From NCBI GenBank assembly GCA_032622095.1, contig CP136064.1, forward strand, positions 188,407,794 through 188,471,793: a stretch of 64,000 bases of DNA. Direction: 5' to 3'. A program made the position numbers and the translations under genes. A model generated the notes under the pieces. The model was not told the DNA's origin, did no database searches, and was given only the letters and a program-made list of their open reading frames with translations. The DNA comes from Siphonodentalium dalli. Lineage: Eukaryota > Mollusca > Scaphopoda > Gadilida > Siphonodentaliidae. Shown here in pieces: positions 1-11,821 of this stretch (its first letter is position 1; each line of letters opens with the position of its first letter).

Positions 1-273
1 TCTATATTTTATGTTCGATAGCATCTCCTTGAGGAATTTGAAGAGGACTCTAATCTACATGACATTTATATGCGACTGTTAGTCATGCAACATTAATAGG
101 CACACATCCACGGGGACTGAGATGTGACTCGTGACATTTGCTGTAGTGATCGGGTTATTACAGGAAGTATTACGCGGAAAGACATCCGTGGAGATTTGTA
201 ATAGGTGTTATTGTTATTCAGTGCATGAACTTGAAGTCAATGTGTAATTTTTTTCTATCTACCACGATATTAA

Positions 274-798
274 CCCTTTCTATTCTGAATGGATTCTCCC
301 ATTCAGTTACAAAAGTATACATTGGAATGGTCTATTATTCATCTTGAGCATCGACTTATATTATATATACATATTAAATATAGATCTATGTCTTGAGGGA
401 TGTTCAGGAATTATGAGCGGACAAACAGCAAACAAACAAAAAGATAATGCAAGTGCAGAAGTAGTCCTATTCATTGGGGGAAATGTTAAGATACAGTAAT
501 GCCCTAAATAATCGACTCCTTAACCACAGCAGAATTATGGGTAATTTTTCAGGATTTTGTCGGAAATATGGCTTGTTGCCATTTATCGGAAAGCTCTCAG
601 TGAGAGCTTTCCGATGAATGGCAACAAGCCATATTTCCGACTAAATCCTGAAAAATTACCCATAATTCTGCTGTGGTTAAGGAGTCGATTATTTAGGGCA
701 TTACTGTAATAAATTCAACAATGTCATTTGTTGAACTTGTTATCTGAACATTTCATAAAAGATAACTACTCATCAATGAGTATTTAGTATAGAAAGGG
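274..798. mobile_element. TTAA-flanked MITE, family C, interrupted by a family A palindrome
   Basis: Starts CCCTTTCTATTCTGAATGG and ends TTTAGTATAGAAAGGG, with TTAA at 270-273 and 799-802. TTAA duplication with CCCTTT ends is typical of piggyBac-type non-autonomous elements. A 213 bp family A palindrome (494-706) sits inside, so family A inserted later here. Without it the element would be about 310 bp. No coding capacity. Confidence 0.75.
494..706. mobile_element. Palindromic MITE, family A (Tc1/mariner-pogo type)
   Basis: A near-perfect inverted repeat along its whole length, from CAGTAATGCCCTAAATAATC to its complement, centred near 600 at CTCTCAGTGAGAG. TA lies on both sides (492-493, 707-708). 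TA duplication with CAGT ends fits Tc1/mariner or pogo MITEs. It is one of about fourteen copies in the window. Confidence 0.85.
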
Positions 799-1086
799 TT
801 AATCAAATGTAGGATATCGGATCAATATATTTGATTTGGGATTTGCTTAGCTCAACAGTGCTCAAAGATATTTTTTGTGTGCAATTTCCTATTTTAGAGT
901 TCTAGTTCTTCATTTAGAATTGTAACACAACCTTGCCTAAATTTATTGCAAGACTTGTCCTTATTGGTCAGCAGTCTGTGCTTCCATTGATATGTCAACA
1001 TTGTTTTGTGGGACAATCTTAGAATCTACCTTAAAAAAATCATGGAATAATCAATGCAATGCTACATGTATCACCGTCCGACACTT

Positions 1087-1550
1087 CCAGACAAGCCTGC
1101 AAATAGTTTGTCTGTCATTTGCAGAATGAGGTCCCCAGAGGGTGAATTTGTGATGCTATCATGCATGGTGGGCTAGCATCACCAAATTCACCCTCTGGGA
1201 ACCTTTATGCTCCGACCTTAACTGCTATGGGAGGCCTAGGATCAGATAGAAGTTCCTCAGTTGAAGTTGGTGATATTCACCCATTAATCACCTCGATTAT
1301 GCATTTTATCTTCTGCAAATTAGGGGATATAGAAACATGAAGGGAAATAGTAACTAAAAACAATGTTAATTTGAGACTATAGATACATGTTGTACTTCCC
1401 AGAAAATGACGCTTAAGCAGAATGAGGTCCCTGAGGGTCAGTTTGGTTATACTAGCCCACTGTGCGGGATAGGATAGCATCACTAAATTCACCTTCTGGG
1501 GACCTCATTCTGCAAATGACAGGCCCACTATTTGCAGTCTTGTTTCCAGA
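1087..1550. mobile_element. Double-hairpin element, family D
   Basis: About 460 bp with long terminal inverted repeats. Each end holds the phrase CTGTCATTTGCAGAATGAGG and each end is itself a ~90 bp hairpin (GAGGTCCCCAGAGGGTGAAT facing its complement at 1117-1200 and 1418-1515). The middle holds the decayed phrase ATTATGCATTTTATCTTCTGC. Related copies are at 20.6, 25.2 and 45.5 kb. I see no clear target duplication, and the superfamily is unknown. Confidence 0.65.
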
Positions 1551-1715
1551 ACCCTCATAAAGTCTAACCATAGGTGAAAACTAAAAAGGTTAGAGTTTTC
1601 ATCATCCTACAATCAGTTTATGTGGTCAAATTTGGTTATACACGCCAATACTCCATGTGTTTATTTCTTTTGTTATTCAACTGCATATGATTTAGTCAAA
1701 ATGTGCCTTGTAATT

Positions 1716-1992
1716 ATCTATTATATATTTTGGAACTTCTGTCTGTCTGTCTGTGTATGTGTCTTGTAGACTCGAAAACTGCATGACTGATCCGACTCAA
1801 ATTTGGTATGTAGGCCTACTTTGATCCCGGGAACAATATGGGCCGGTCCAATTTCACGTGCGACCGTGTCCTTGACCTTCACAATATACACTCATATAGG
1901 CATGTTTCTGGACCGACGCTGTATATTCTACCTAGATGGAGGTGATCACAAATAAATCCCTAAATAGCCCGGACGAAGTCGGGCTCAGCTAG
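1716..1992 (+). repeat. Interspersed repeat J, copy 1
   Basis: Starts ATCTATTATATATTTTGGAA followed by a (GTCT)n run, and ends GACGAAGTCGGGCTCAGCTAG. An inverted relative with the same two ends lies at 26664-27093. The CGAAGTCGGGC..AGCTAG tail resembles tails of RTE-type non-LTR elements in invertebrates, but no coding remnant is visible, so a SINE or a DNA element remains possible. Confidence 0.6.
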
Positions 1993-2769
1993 ATTCTGAA
2001 ATATTACTGTGTTTGTCTATGTGCAATTACATGTGTATAACACTGTTATACTTGGTGTTATGTTTGCCTATGAGGTTAGCTATCAAAATTGAGTTCTATT
2101 TGCTGTATATCCCATCTAGATTTGTTCCTCTTTGCTTCACTGCTGTGGTTTGAACATATAATATTTGGTTGAATACATTTTCTACCAGAAATGAGAATTT
2201 GTTCACGCTCAATGATGCAAGCACATTTCGAAGCAATGAACAAATCCGATATATATTTTTACAGCTATGTTGCCAAACTCCATGCAGCGCCCTCTCTGTT
2301 TCACTGCGATAGATCACTGCTGGAAAGATGGTTCTTTGCGGACCGATACATCCATTTTTACGTATCGTCTGAACTATATTTAGTCACTTATTAGCGAGTT
2401 TGCGATACCCGTCCGACGGGTACTGGTACCGGTAAATCGGTGAAATTCGCCACGCTCACTTGCGTACTTTCAATGCAGCGCATACAGCGATAGGGATTTG
2501 GAAAGGGTAGGTGTATCTCATTGAACGGTAATCTTTCACTAAAGTTTTCTCACACAAAAAGTACATGAATTCTATGAAATAGAAGTCAGCTATGCATTAA
2601 TCTATTTATTGCAAGATTTCATGGGCAAATCCCATTGATACATTTGTCATTTAAGCCATGCTTTATGTTCAAAGTATCGAGGCGGCTTCTACAACTTAGA
2701 TAACTACGGAACGCCAATTTGTTCACTAACAACTGTCTTCACTCCAGTAATGACATATGTTATGATTAA

Positions 2770-3132
2770 AGGTACTCAATCCGATTCGATGGTCCCCATA
2801 TCATCAGATTCCAACAAACATAATGTTAACCACAGTCAACTATAGTATAAATTTGTCAAAAACCTGTTATTTATCAACAATTTGTTTAACGAAAAAAGCC
2901 ACTTGATTTTAAAGTTATCCATCTTCATCCGCAATTTGGTCCGAGACCGTCTTCTCGCCGACTGTTTACTGGGCCTCTAAAAATGATCGGTGGTGAAAAA
3001 TAATAGACTTCAAAAATCGATATCTGTTTACTCTGAGCTTTGATGCGTGGGTTCCTCGACTCGATTCACATATTTTTTTACCCCCAAAGCCAAGGAAATA
3101 GTAATTTGCGAGCGTTAATTCGGATTATGCAT
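2770..3132 (+). mobile_element. Kolobok/piggyBac-like MITE, family I, copy 1 (right end damaged)
   Basis: Preceded by TTAA (2766-2769) and begins AGGTACTCAATCCGATTCG. It shares its body with 8016-8470 (opposite orientation) and 32602-32999, including TGATTTTAAAGTTATCCATC and ATTTGGTCCGAGACC. The right end stops at GGATTATGCAT without the expected TTAA. Confidence 0.65.
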
Positions 3133-4102
3133 GAGAGTGAGTTGATATGGCGCTATACACAGTCTCGACCTACAGACGTGATTATAGAGGGTCTCCACGT
3201 TGAGAGGGGGTGTCCAGCTTCAAATTCCCAACTATACACCCTATTGAGCCTTGCGTAATTCCAATTGTGCACCACCAATTGTGCACCACCGATTTTCCCC
3301 AATTGTTCCTTCACGTGCCTGAATTGTAGTCTGTTCTAAATGGATCAGTAGTCTTGTTACCAGATGTCGCTGTGCCGACCAATTTAATACAAGAACATTT
3401 GTAGATCTGAACCTGGAAAATGCACAATCATAACATATAGTGGCCTAATGCCACCCAAATTCACGCCCTGATTTGTTTTTTCTGAAATTAATTATCAGTT
3501 TTGACGGAGAGACCAGGATACACCGGGTCGACCATGGTTCGGTCCGGTGTGAGAACGTTTTGAAATTTGAATATGAAAATTGATAATCCTAGCATTTATA
3601 GACTGTCCCCAAGTTTTCCATTTGTTGGATATTTCAAACCTAAGTTTGGAAAATTTCCAACTGTTGGCCTTTACAGTCCAAATTTGTTTACCAAAAGTAG
3701 GAATATATGCAAATGTTAGTCTTAAAACAATAAAAATATCCCACTATAAATATTGTTTTTGGAAAATCAAACTGCCAGAATAATTTCAAACTAGTTTTGG
3801 TGTGAAATTTCCAACTGACGTGTTAGGTATATGAATTTTCTAACTGTTGAACAATTTGACAAAAGTTGGGGTGAAACACCCTAACCCCCATCTCATCACG
3901 TCTCTGTATCGTCCCTTTGTACATGATAAATAAGCATATCGTGAATGTGTTACACTTTTGAATACAACCGTTTAGTAATTTTATCATATGTGGGTTGTGA
4001 CTGATTTCTCATTTTAATATAGCTTAGATATTTAACGGACATGGCGCATTTTAACCTCAAGACTGTTCTTTTTTGAAGTGGTGGTAATATATAGGTAGAC
4101 AA

Positions 4103-5192
4103 TAGAGATGGGCGGTTTTGATTTTTTACGTTCGGTTTCGGTTTTTCTGGGAGAAAAAACCTCGGTTTCGGTTCGGTGTTCGTTTTTTTTTTTACTAGAT
4201 AGTGAAATTAGACTGAAATTCATACAATTTGAGTTATATACTTTCAAAGTACCCGTAATTAGAGTCAATAATGTCCCAATAACGTTGAATATTTGAGGAA
4301 GGAAATGCGATCACAGGTAAACAACGGGACAAAATGCCGACGCAAACTGAATCCAACGCGATAAGATAATACAATTCGGTATTTAAAAAAATAAACACCC
4401 CCATCTTCACTATTTATCCCTTTCTGACATGTTTAAAACATATTTATCATATTGTATGCATTAGTATCTGAGAATTCAACCGCAAACAGCAGCAAAATCA
4501 CAACCAGTGGGCGTCCTTGACCTGACTGTAACAATTCTTGACACGTGCATGATTGACCCACATTCAATGACTGCGGTGTGATCGCTTTGATGTTGCGACA
4601 TAGTTTACAAGCTGCACATGGCTGCAAACTTCTACCAGATTACGTCACATCGGAATGTCCAGACGATCAAAGTGTTCATACCATTTACTTGGTTTAGTTT
4701 TCGAGTTAGCAGACGCTTCCATTTTTTTGGTTGGCGATTATCGCCTTATTTGGACTTGTGTTCTGCATTCATATACATGTAGTTAGCCAGACTCTGGCTT
4801 AAGCGACATTTTTATGACATATTAAGCAGCGACATTTCTTGGAGTCGTCTCCAGTTAGACGCATAAAATACCTCCAAACAGGGTTGAACCATGTTCGTTA
4901 TTTTGTTCGGCCATGTTTGAAAAAGAATAAAAAAAGTCGCCTATGATATTATAACAACACATATCTGAGACGAAATGGACATATTCCGATATGATATTGG
5001 TCAGAGAGGCCGATAATTTGAAAACAATATCAACTAATAAGTACCTGGCGAGGTATAATAAGTCGATTTAAGTGAAAAATAAACATATAAAAAAAAAAGT
5101 AAGTCCGGTTTGAGCAGAATCGCGTCGGTCGGTTTTCGGTTTATTGTTAAAAACCAAAACCGAGTTGTTTTCCGGTTAACCGCCCATCACTA
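4103..5192. mobile_element. hAT-like non-autonomous element, 1090 bp
   Basis: An exact 8-bp target duplication GTAGACAA lies at 4095-4102 and 5193-5200. The ends are inverted: TAGAGATGGGCGGTT at the left and AACCGCCCATCACTA at the right. An 8-bp duplication with TAG-GGGC ends is the hAT signature. Both subterminal regions are rich in TTCGGTTTCGG-like repeats (4128-4185 and 5105-5180). No hAT transposase ORF is present, so it is non-autonomous. Confidence 0.85.
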
Positions 5193-6570
5193 GTAGACAA
5201 TGACAGGAAATAACGATACACATACCTTATACTCTGCACAATCTTACCATCGTCAGAGCGACATTCAGCTGGTTCTTTTTTTGTTCGCATAGAAGTGAAG
5301 CAAACACTCTTTATTCAAACCATATAATGAATAGTCTACCATTAAACACCCTTTATCGTTAAGAAGTTTAACTTTTCTTCTACCTACCTCCGGGTTTAGA
5401 CACAGACAAATATCCCAATTCTTGGGATAAATATTCCCTTGTCCCGACCCATCGATCTGTTGAAAGATTCCAACCCATTTTCAATTAATGTGACTAAATA
5501 TTCCCCAACTAATATAAGGGGCAATATCGGTCTTATATCTGACTAAAAGTACATATAGGGCATTCTTGGACCCTGGGTTTAAAAACAACACACTTTACAC
5601 CGAATATTGGTTGGAAAATTTAATTAGTGTAATTGTATATTTGAGCTATCATAAACAATTTTCTCAGTCTGAAAATTCCATCTATTTTAGTCAAAACTCG
5701 AACGGTCTGTGAAATTATTTATGAAATCCAATTGTTGAAAATGTTACTAAAATGAGTCATAAAAGACGCCAGCCCCTTCCCACTGTCACTCGTCCCTTGT
5801 GAATGCAAATCATTATCCAGAGGTCCATCACATAACCATAACGCCAAGTACAACGTCGGCAAATAAAGCGAATGCGAAAAACAATTTCTCTATATCATAG
5901 AATTTATCATATATCAATTTTTTTGCGGTTGGCTCACCATACATTACCATAGTCGGTGTGCTTAATTCTACCCGTAAAACAGTTTGCTACTACAAAACGT
6001 GTACCGGTACGGGTAGCTACCAGTACCCGTACCCGTACCGGTTTTGAAATCTCAAACTCGCTATTTTATTTTGACCACCAAAAGTTTGCAATAATGGTAA
6101 TTCTTTCGGTATTGATAAGAACAATATGAACTGAGCCAGACAAAGACAATTTTAATCCTAAAACAAAAGAACTATTAAGATAATGTCAGAAATCCTTACC
6201 AAATGTCCTTGTGGCTGTGGTATCTCAGGGGAGCGATGAGAGATAACTCTGCCTGGAGTTTGCTGTGTGGCATCTTTTCTCAGCATTCAGATTATTAAAA
6301 TGCTGTGCTAGTGAGATAGATAACTCCTCCAGGTCACATCCAATCTGATGAAATAGAGTAGTCTCCCTTCCATCGAATTGCCAGGTTTATTGACAGAAAT
6401 CCAGACAGTGTATTGTTGGTAAATCAATGGTTTACGCTGATATCTGCAGGTTCGCTACTGCAAAATACCTGACAAGTTCGATTTCCGGATCCTTACACCC
6501 ATTTGTACCAAAATTACGGCCCTTTGTTGGAATGTGGGCTCATATTTTGTTTCTGGATAAATTCAGTTAA

Positions 6571-6817
6571 CCCTTTCATGACGGGAGCAGCGCTGATGCA
6601 TTATTAAAGATTCTGTGCCAGTACATTCTCTTATATATAGGGAGCCTCGCACATATAAGAGAATACACTGGCTTACAAGGTCAAGCTAATATAAATATTG
6701 TTAGGCCAATTTATTCTCTTATATATGCCAGGCTCCTTATGGGAGACTCGCATATATTAGATAATGCATTGGCACAGGTTTTTCACAAAATTTCAGGAAG
6801 CTACAGTCATGGAAGTG
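6571..6817. mobile_element. TTAA MITE, family B
   Basis: TTAA at 6567-6570, then CCCTTTCATGACGGGAGC; the right end GTCATGGAAGTG is followed by a decayed TAA. Inside are two hairpins of the family core (CATTCTCTTATATATGCGAG and its complement) separated by GTTAGGCCAAT. piggyBac-type by TTAA and CCCTTT ends. Confidence 0.75.
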
Positions 6818-6819
6818 TA

Positions 6820-8010
6820 ATCAGGACTGATGAAATTTGGTATTTACCGAGTAAGTAGTATGCAACCCCAAAATAATTTTACTAGAATTTTTTATCTTTT
6901 TCAACTTTGCAATTTGGATTTCATTGTTCCTTGATGATAACTCCAGTTAGGTCTGCTTGAACTGGATTTTCAAAATATGAGGTGTATCTGAATCAGAGAT
7001 TTATCCAATGAGTTTTGTCAGGAGTTATATTACTGATCACCATTTTATGACAATCATATTCAAACTGGTCTGCAAGTGATAAGTTACCCAAACAGATACA
7101 GATTTTAATAGGACTTTTGTTACATCCATTATAAACACCACACAGGCAGGTGCTTACCCAGGATCCTCATTAGGGTGGGGTGGGGTGGGGCTGGCCATAT
7201 GTTGTATGTAGGGGGGGGGGGTCATGGTACAATATTCCAGAGGCATATCTTGAGGCCTGATTTGGGTACTGGGTTGGAATTTTGTTTGGGGGGGGTTTAA
7301 AATGCCAATCAGTTTCCTTGCCTGGTCCCTACTTAATTGATCAAATAGAAGCTTAATGCATGTCAAGTCAATAACTCTGATTCTGACTTGTGGTTTAATA
7401 TGTTCCTATAGTTCATAGTACACATTTCTGCTCATTTCTGGGCATCTTTAGTATAGATCAATTTATATTATTCACATATATGCACAAGTTTTATTGAAAC
7501 TTGCCATGATGGCATAGTATCCACTGACAGATAGTACATAAACAAAATTCCAAGCAACATCATGTACATGTACATTCATGTACAATAGACTGCCACCATG
7601 TCAACCAAATTTGGCTTTGCAAAATGCTAAAGTGCTGAGTGCTGTGATTATGTACATACTACATATATATTCTGTAGGTGGAATGGCAATTTAACCCTAT
7701 GTTTGAGACCTATTTTGTGGGCATTGATTGGGGGGCACAGACGAAGTTCAGGGGGGGGGGCACATGTTTCCCTAGGCCCCCTTGTAGCTATGCCCCTGCA
7801 CAGAATTGAAATCAGTTATCTGATAGACAAGTCTGATCGTGAATAGAGATTGATGCTGATATTGCTCTCAATTCATTTAATACAGTTGTCTATCTTCTAT
7901 TGATATCTGATTTAAATGAGTTTCTTGCTCAAATAGCTTCAGGTTGCATAGAGAAAATTTGTTTCAGCACTATTAAATATCGATGGCAAATTAAAAAAAA
8001 AAAGTCTTTC
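6820..8010. other. Unassigned non-coding stretch with G-rich tracts
   Basis: No gene or MITE recognised. It contains G-runs at 7173-7190, 7211-7220, 7287-7296 and 7729-7761. The frame at 7154-7366 (70 aa, minus strand) is a low-complexity artefact of the G-runs. Confidence 0.5.
7173..7190 (+). other. G-quadruplex-capable motif
   Basis: GGGTGGGGTGGGGTGGGG gives four G-runs with single-base loops, a canonical quadruplex pattern. Further runs of 8-11 G follow within 120 bp. Confidence 0.6.
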
Positions 8011-8015
8011 CTTAA

Positions 8016-8470
8016 AGGTACATAATCCGAATTAACGCTCCCAAATTGCTATTTCTTTCGCTTCGGGTAAAAAATATTTCTTTCGAGTTGAGGAACTCAC
8101 AGAACGCACCCAAAGCTCAGAGCAGATATCGATTTTTGAAATTTGTTATTTCCTGAGATATGTAATTTTTAGTGGTGTCCTGGCAAATATTTGTCAAGTT
8201 GCTGATTTCGGGCCAAATTGCGGATGAAGATGGATAACTCTAAAATCAAGTGGCTTTGGGTGTTTGATATTTTAACAATCCAGTCAAATTTCTTTGAACA
8301 AAATGTTGATAAATAACACGTTTTGGGCAATTTTGTACTTTTGTTGACTGTGGTTAATTAGCATTATTTTTGGGCAATTAATCGATTCTTATAACTGAAG
8401 TGGTATTTAAAAAAAATAATTTATTGTTGGAATCTGATGATTGGGGACCATCGAATCAGATTGAGTTCCT
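8016..8470 (-). mobile_element. Kolobok/piggyBac-like MITE, family I, copy 2
   Basis: Intact 455 bp copy with TTAA on both sides (8012-8015, 8471-8474). The ends AGGTACATAATCCGAATT and CAGATTGAGTTCCT are inverted. It runs opposite to the copies at 2770 and 32602. AGG ends with TTAA duplication fit Kolobok at least as well as piggyBac. No ORF. Confidence 0.75.
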
Positions 8471-8879
8471 TTAACAATGCTACATATTCAAACTAATGGA
8501 TTTGTTGAAACGCTAAAGGGCATACTAGCCAGAGTAAGCATTGACTGTGCAATTGACTTGCTTCTTCCAAAATGATACTTCCTGGTTTTCAAACAAAAAC
8601 AATTTCTCCACTTGAAATTAATTTATTTGAACCAATACACCAATTTATTGTACTAGATAACATTATATGACCTTTAACTTTTTGTGATTTTCATGAAGTT
8701 CTTTTTAATTAAAAAAGTTTTGTCAAATTATATTTTCTGTCAATTTGACTTCAAAAAATGTCACATAACTCTGAGCTGTGATTGGACTCTCTTCCAAATT
8801 CCAGCTATATACCTATATTAAAGACAAAATATCTGGTTTATTGTTAATATTAATCGGAGGCACCAATCTTTATTATTAA

Positions 8880-9134
8880 CCCTTCCATGACAGGAGCTTC
8901 CTGAAATTTTGCGAAAACCCTGTGCCAATGCATTGTCTTATGTATGTGAGTCTCCCATATGGAGCCTCTCATATATAAGAGAATACATTGGCTTAACAAT
9001 ATTTACCTTGACATCGTAAGCCAGTGCTTTCTCTTATATATGCGAGGCTCCCTATGGGAGACTGGTATATTTAATAGAATCCACTGGCACATGATCTTTA
9101 ATGCTGCACCCGTACATTTCCCGTCATGAAAGGG
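8880..9134. mobile_element. TTAA MITE, family B, intact
   Basis: 255 bp between TTAA copies (8876-8879, 9135-9138), with ends CCTTCCATGACAGGAGC and CCCGTCATGAAAGGG. It holds two core hairpins built on CTCTTATATATGCGAGGCTC-like arms, the second pair complementary to the first, around AACAATATTTACCTTGAC. Confidence 0.8.
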
Positions 9135-9139
9135 TTAAG

Positions 9140-9654
9140 ATCCAGCTGTGAGGGTGCAAGTATTGGCAGCCTCAGTTTTATGAGACAAGTTTTAGATTAT
9201 ACCAGTAGGTCCATAGGGAAATCCCCAGCTGACCAGCCAAATATATCGCTAATACTGTGGCCTATTTCCAGTTGATTGCTTCATGCTTGGGTGAACAAGC
9301 CTGCATATCAAAATTTGTATTCATTGGGCTGGTTCTTCATTGTAACAGTTCTTGCTAACAGCTACTCACAATTTTCCAACACAAAATTAACATTCTGTTA
9401 ACATTCTTGAAGCAGTGTTGCTCTCAAAAAAATAGTCATTCAGTCTTTTCACTATTTCAAATTATGTACTTTTTATGGCAGTTATTCATTTCCAATCAAT
9501 TTGTATACTTGCTGATAACACTGCTCCCAAAACTGCCCTTCAAAAAAAGTTATCAATGGTATATTTTTTACATTGTTATTTTTTATATAATAAGCATGAT
9601 GTGGTCTTCAGACAGCATGAATTCATTCAGTCGGTACACTATCTTAACAATTAA
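9140..9654. other. Unassigned AT-rich stretch
   Basis: Nothing recognised between the MITE and the giant palindrome. A 95-codon hydrophobic frame at 9407-9694 runs into the palindrome end and looks like chance. Confidence 0.4.
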
Positions 9655-9656
9655 TA

Positions 9657-11135
9657 GTCCGAGAGCCCATAAGGTTTTATTGTCGTCACTCTGACCAAAA
9701 GACCCACTCTGCTTATTTTGTGGCAAATTATATGTAGTTTACGGAAACCAATTTCTTGCGAGTGGGAAACGCGGCGTTTGGGAGATATTTAACATAGAAT
9801 GATGCCTGGTTAGAGCGAAAAATGTGACTTAAGTGTTGGGGGGAGGGTTAGTAATTACGAAAGTATGCAACATATGTAATGTCAGCTAACACGTTATATA
9901 TACCATTTTGTCGGCAATAAGTCATTCTATCTAGTGAATAAACACAGAATTAGAATTTCAGCCAGTGACCTAGAGTACGAGAGGTCAAAGGTCAAATAAA
10001 TTTTGAAACGCCATTGTTTTTTAAATGTCAAATTGGAAAGTTAGCTTAAGAAATTTTATAATCATCTGTTGGAATCCGTTCTAGTATAATTTTGAACTTT
10101 ACTGTATACCAGATTCGGAAAAGAGGAAAGAAAATTAACACAGCCGCAATTGCAACCATTCAAGATGTCAGCCAAAATGTGTGCCGAAATAGCCAAAAAC
10201 AGTAAAAATTAATAAGGTCTCTTTGATCGCCGTTATAGTAAAGATGATGTCACATGCGGTCATGTTGTCCGGTCGATACGTTATGGTAATATACAACCCT
10301 TACAAATTAGCCAAAATCCGACACAAAACTCCAATCTGGCGGCCAAGATGGCCACCGAAATGTGAAAAATTGCTATTTTTGGACATTTCACCACCTTTCG
10401 TTTGTCTCTGTTGGAAAATATTGGCTTTTTGACGCGATTTTATACATTTATCGTATAGAAGAATCATTGGCGAACACATGGGGATAATAATATACATTCC
10501 TTGCTGGAAAGTTTTGTCCGATATCACGTTTTCCCAAATGCCGGTATAATCAGGTCAAAGCCAAAACGACGCTAATAACGCAATGACTGTTTCGAATCAA
10601 TGAATGTTATTGCTATCACAACAAAACCCACGCGTAATATGTGCAGGAGATACTCGAGCTAGGCTTCCTCTCATACTCGAGTAGAGAAATATTCACCCAA
10701 ATCCAAGATGGCGGCTAAAATGGCCACCAGAAATAGAAATATTGCCGAATATCGCTGATTTGAACATCAGTGACAGTTATTGTCACGACAACTCCACACT
10801 TGCTTACTATTGTGAGTCGGGTACACTGAGTCGAAGAACTGTGCTTATATTTCATCCAAATAAAAGTTACCCAAATTCAAAATGGCGCCCACAATGATGG
10901 GCATATTTAGAAAATCACAGAAAATCTATCATATTCACATCATTGGGCATTATTGTCGAGACAACTCTACTCATGCTTACAGCCGAGTTGGAAATACTGT
11001 GATAAAGTAATTATCTTGGATTTGATGAAGGATTTTTTTTCCAAATCGAAGATGGCGGCCAAAATGGCGTCCGAGATTTGAAAACAAGCTTACATTCCTT
11101 TACTTTCATACTATGTGCGTCATTGTTGTGAGAAT
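9657..11135 (+). repeat. Left arm of the giant palindrome
   Basis: Inverted match to 15873-17316. It retains the intact sequence AACCTTATGGGCTCTCGG (as complement, near 9661-9678), which is the empty target site of the composite that interrupts the right arm. Periodic YY1-like phrases occur near 10163, 10340, 10708, 10875, 11048 and 11207. Confidence 0.75.
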
Positions 11136-11821
11136 TCTACACACACTTAAATATTCATATGGAAAATTGATATGAAGTATCTATTTGAGTTTGGCCAACT
11201 CTCGCAATCAAGATTGCTGCCAAACTGGTGGCCAGAAATTGAAGAAAGTCGAAATTATCACACACAAATTTCAACTTTTCGTCATAATATCAATATGTAT
11301 GGATTGAACGAAACGGTACATGAGCCAACTATTAGTTCCAACATAGGTCGTCGCCTTCTGGAAGGATGAAAACCCACAATACATATGCCGGTGTCAAGCT
11401 CACGCGTTTGTCTCGAAAGATGGGAATTCTTATCCTTATTCTTGACGAGCTTCATTCGTGGTAGCTTATGGTATAATTCAGACACTAAATATGGGGGCTG
11501 ATCGTCATATTATGTGATAAACTAGAAAGTTATGCGGTCGATGCGTATAATAGCTTTCAGAAGGACGTCTCTATCTGCGTATTCAGATTCAGATTTGGTA
11601 ACTTAATGTGGATAACAAAATGGTGATCTACCCATCCAGCCACTTCTCAATATATGGTTCATCAATTCACATATTCACATACTGACATAGCCGGATATCT
11701 TCTGTATATGGCTTCAAATTTCTGAAAGCCTAACATTTGACGGGTGCATTTCTGCTAAGGCGTAGAAGACCACAATGCATAATATACTTTCACTTCTTGA
11801 CCGTGATCATAAGAACAGTCC

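Larger units (their letters stand above)
2274..6262. mobile_element. Probable ~4 kb element M with CAAACTCC ends and nested insertions
   Basis: Left end CAAACTCCATGCAGCG, right end CTCTGCCTGGAGTTTG. Inside both ends lie inverted segments: AGCGAGTTTG plus a CCCGTACCGGT-rich tract at 2395-2440, facing a matching tract at 6000-6062. A ~320 bp relative at 28990-29310 joins the two end regions directly, like an internally deleted copy. A Kolobok-like MITE (2770-3132) and a hAT-like element (4103-5192) lie inside. No transposase is visible and no convincing target duplication is seen. Confidence 0.5.

Noticed and set aside
272-282. TTAACCC strings as interstitial telomere repeats
   Set aside because: They occur singly as TTAA plus CCCTTT element ends, never in tandem.
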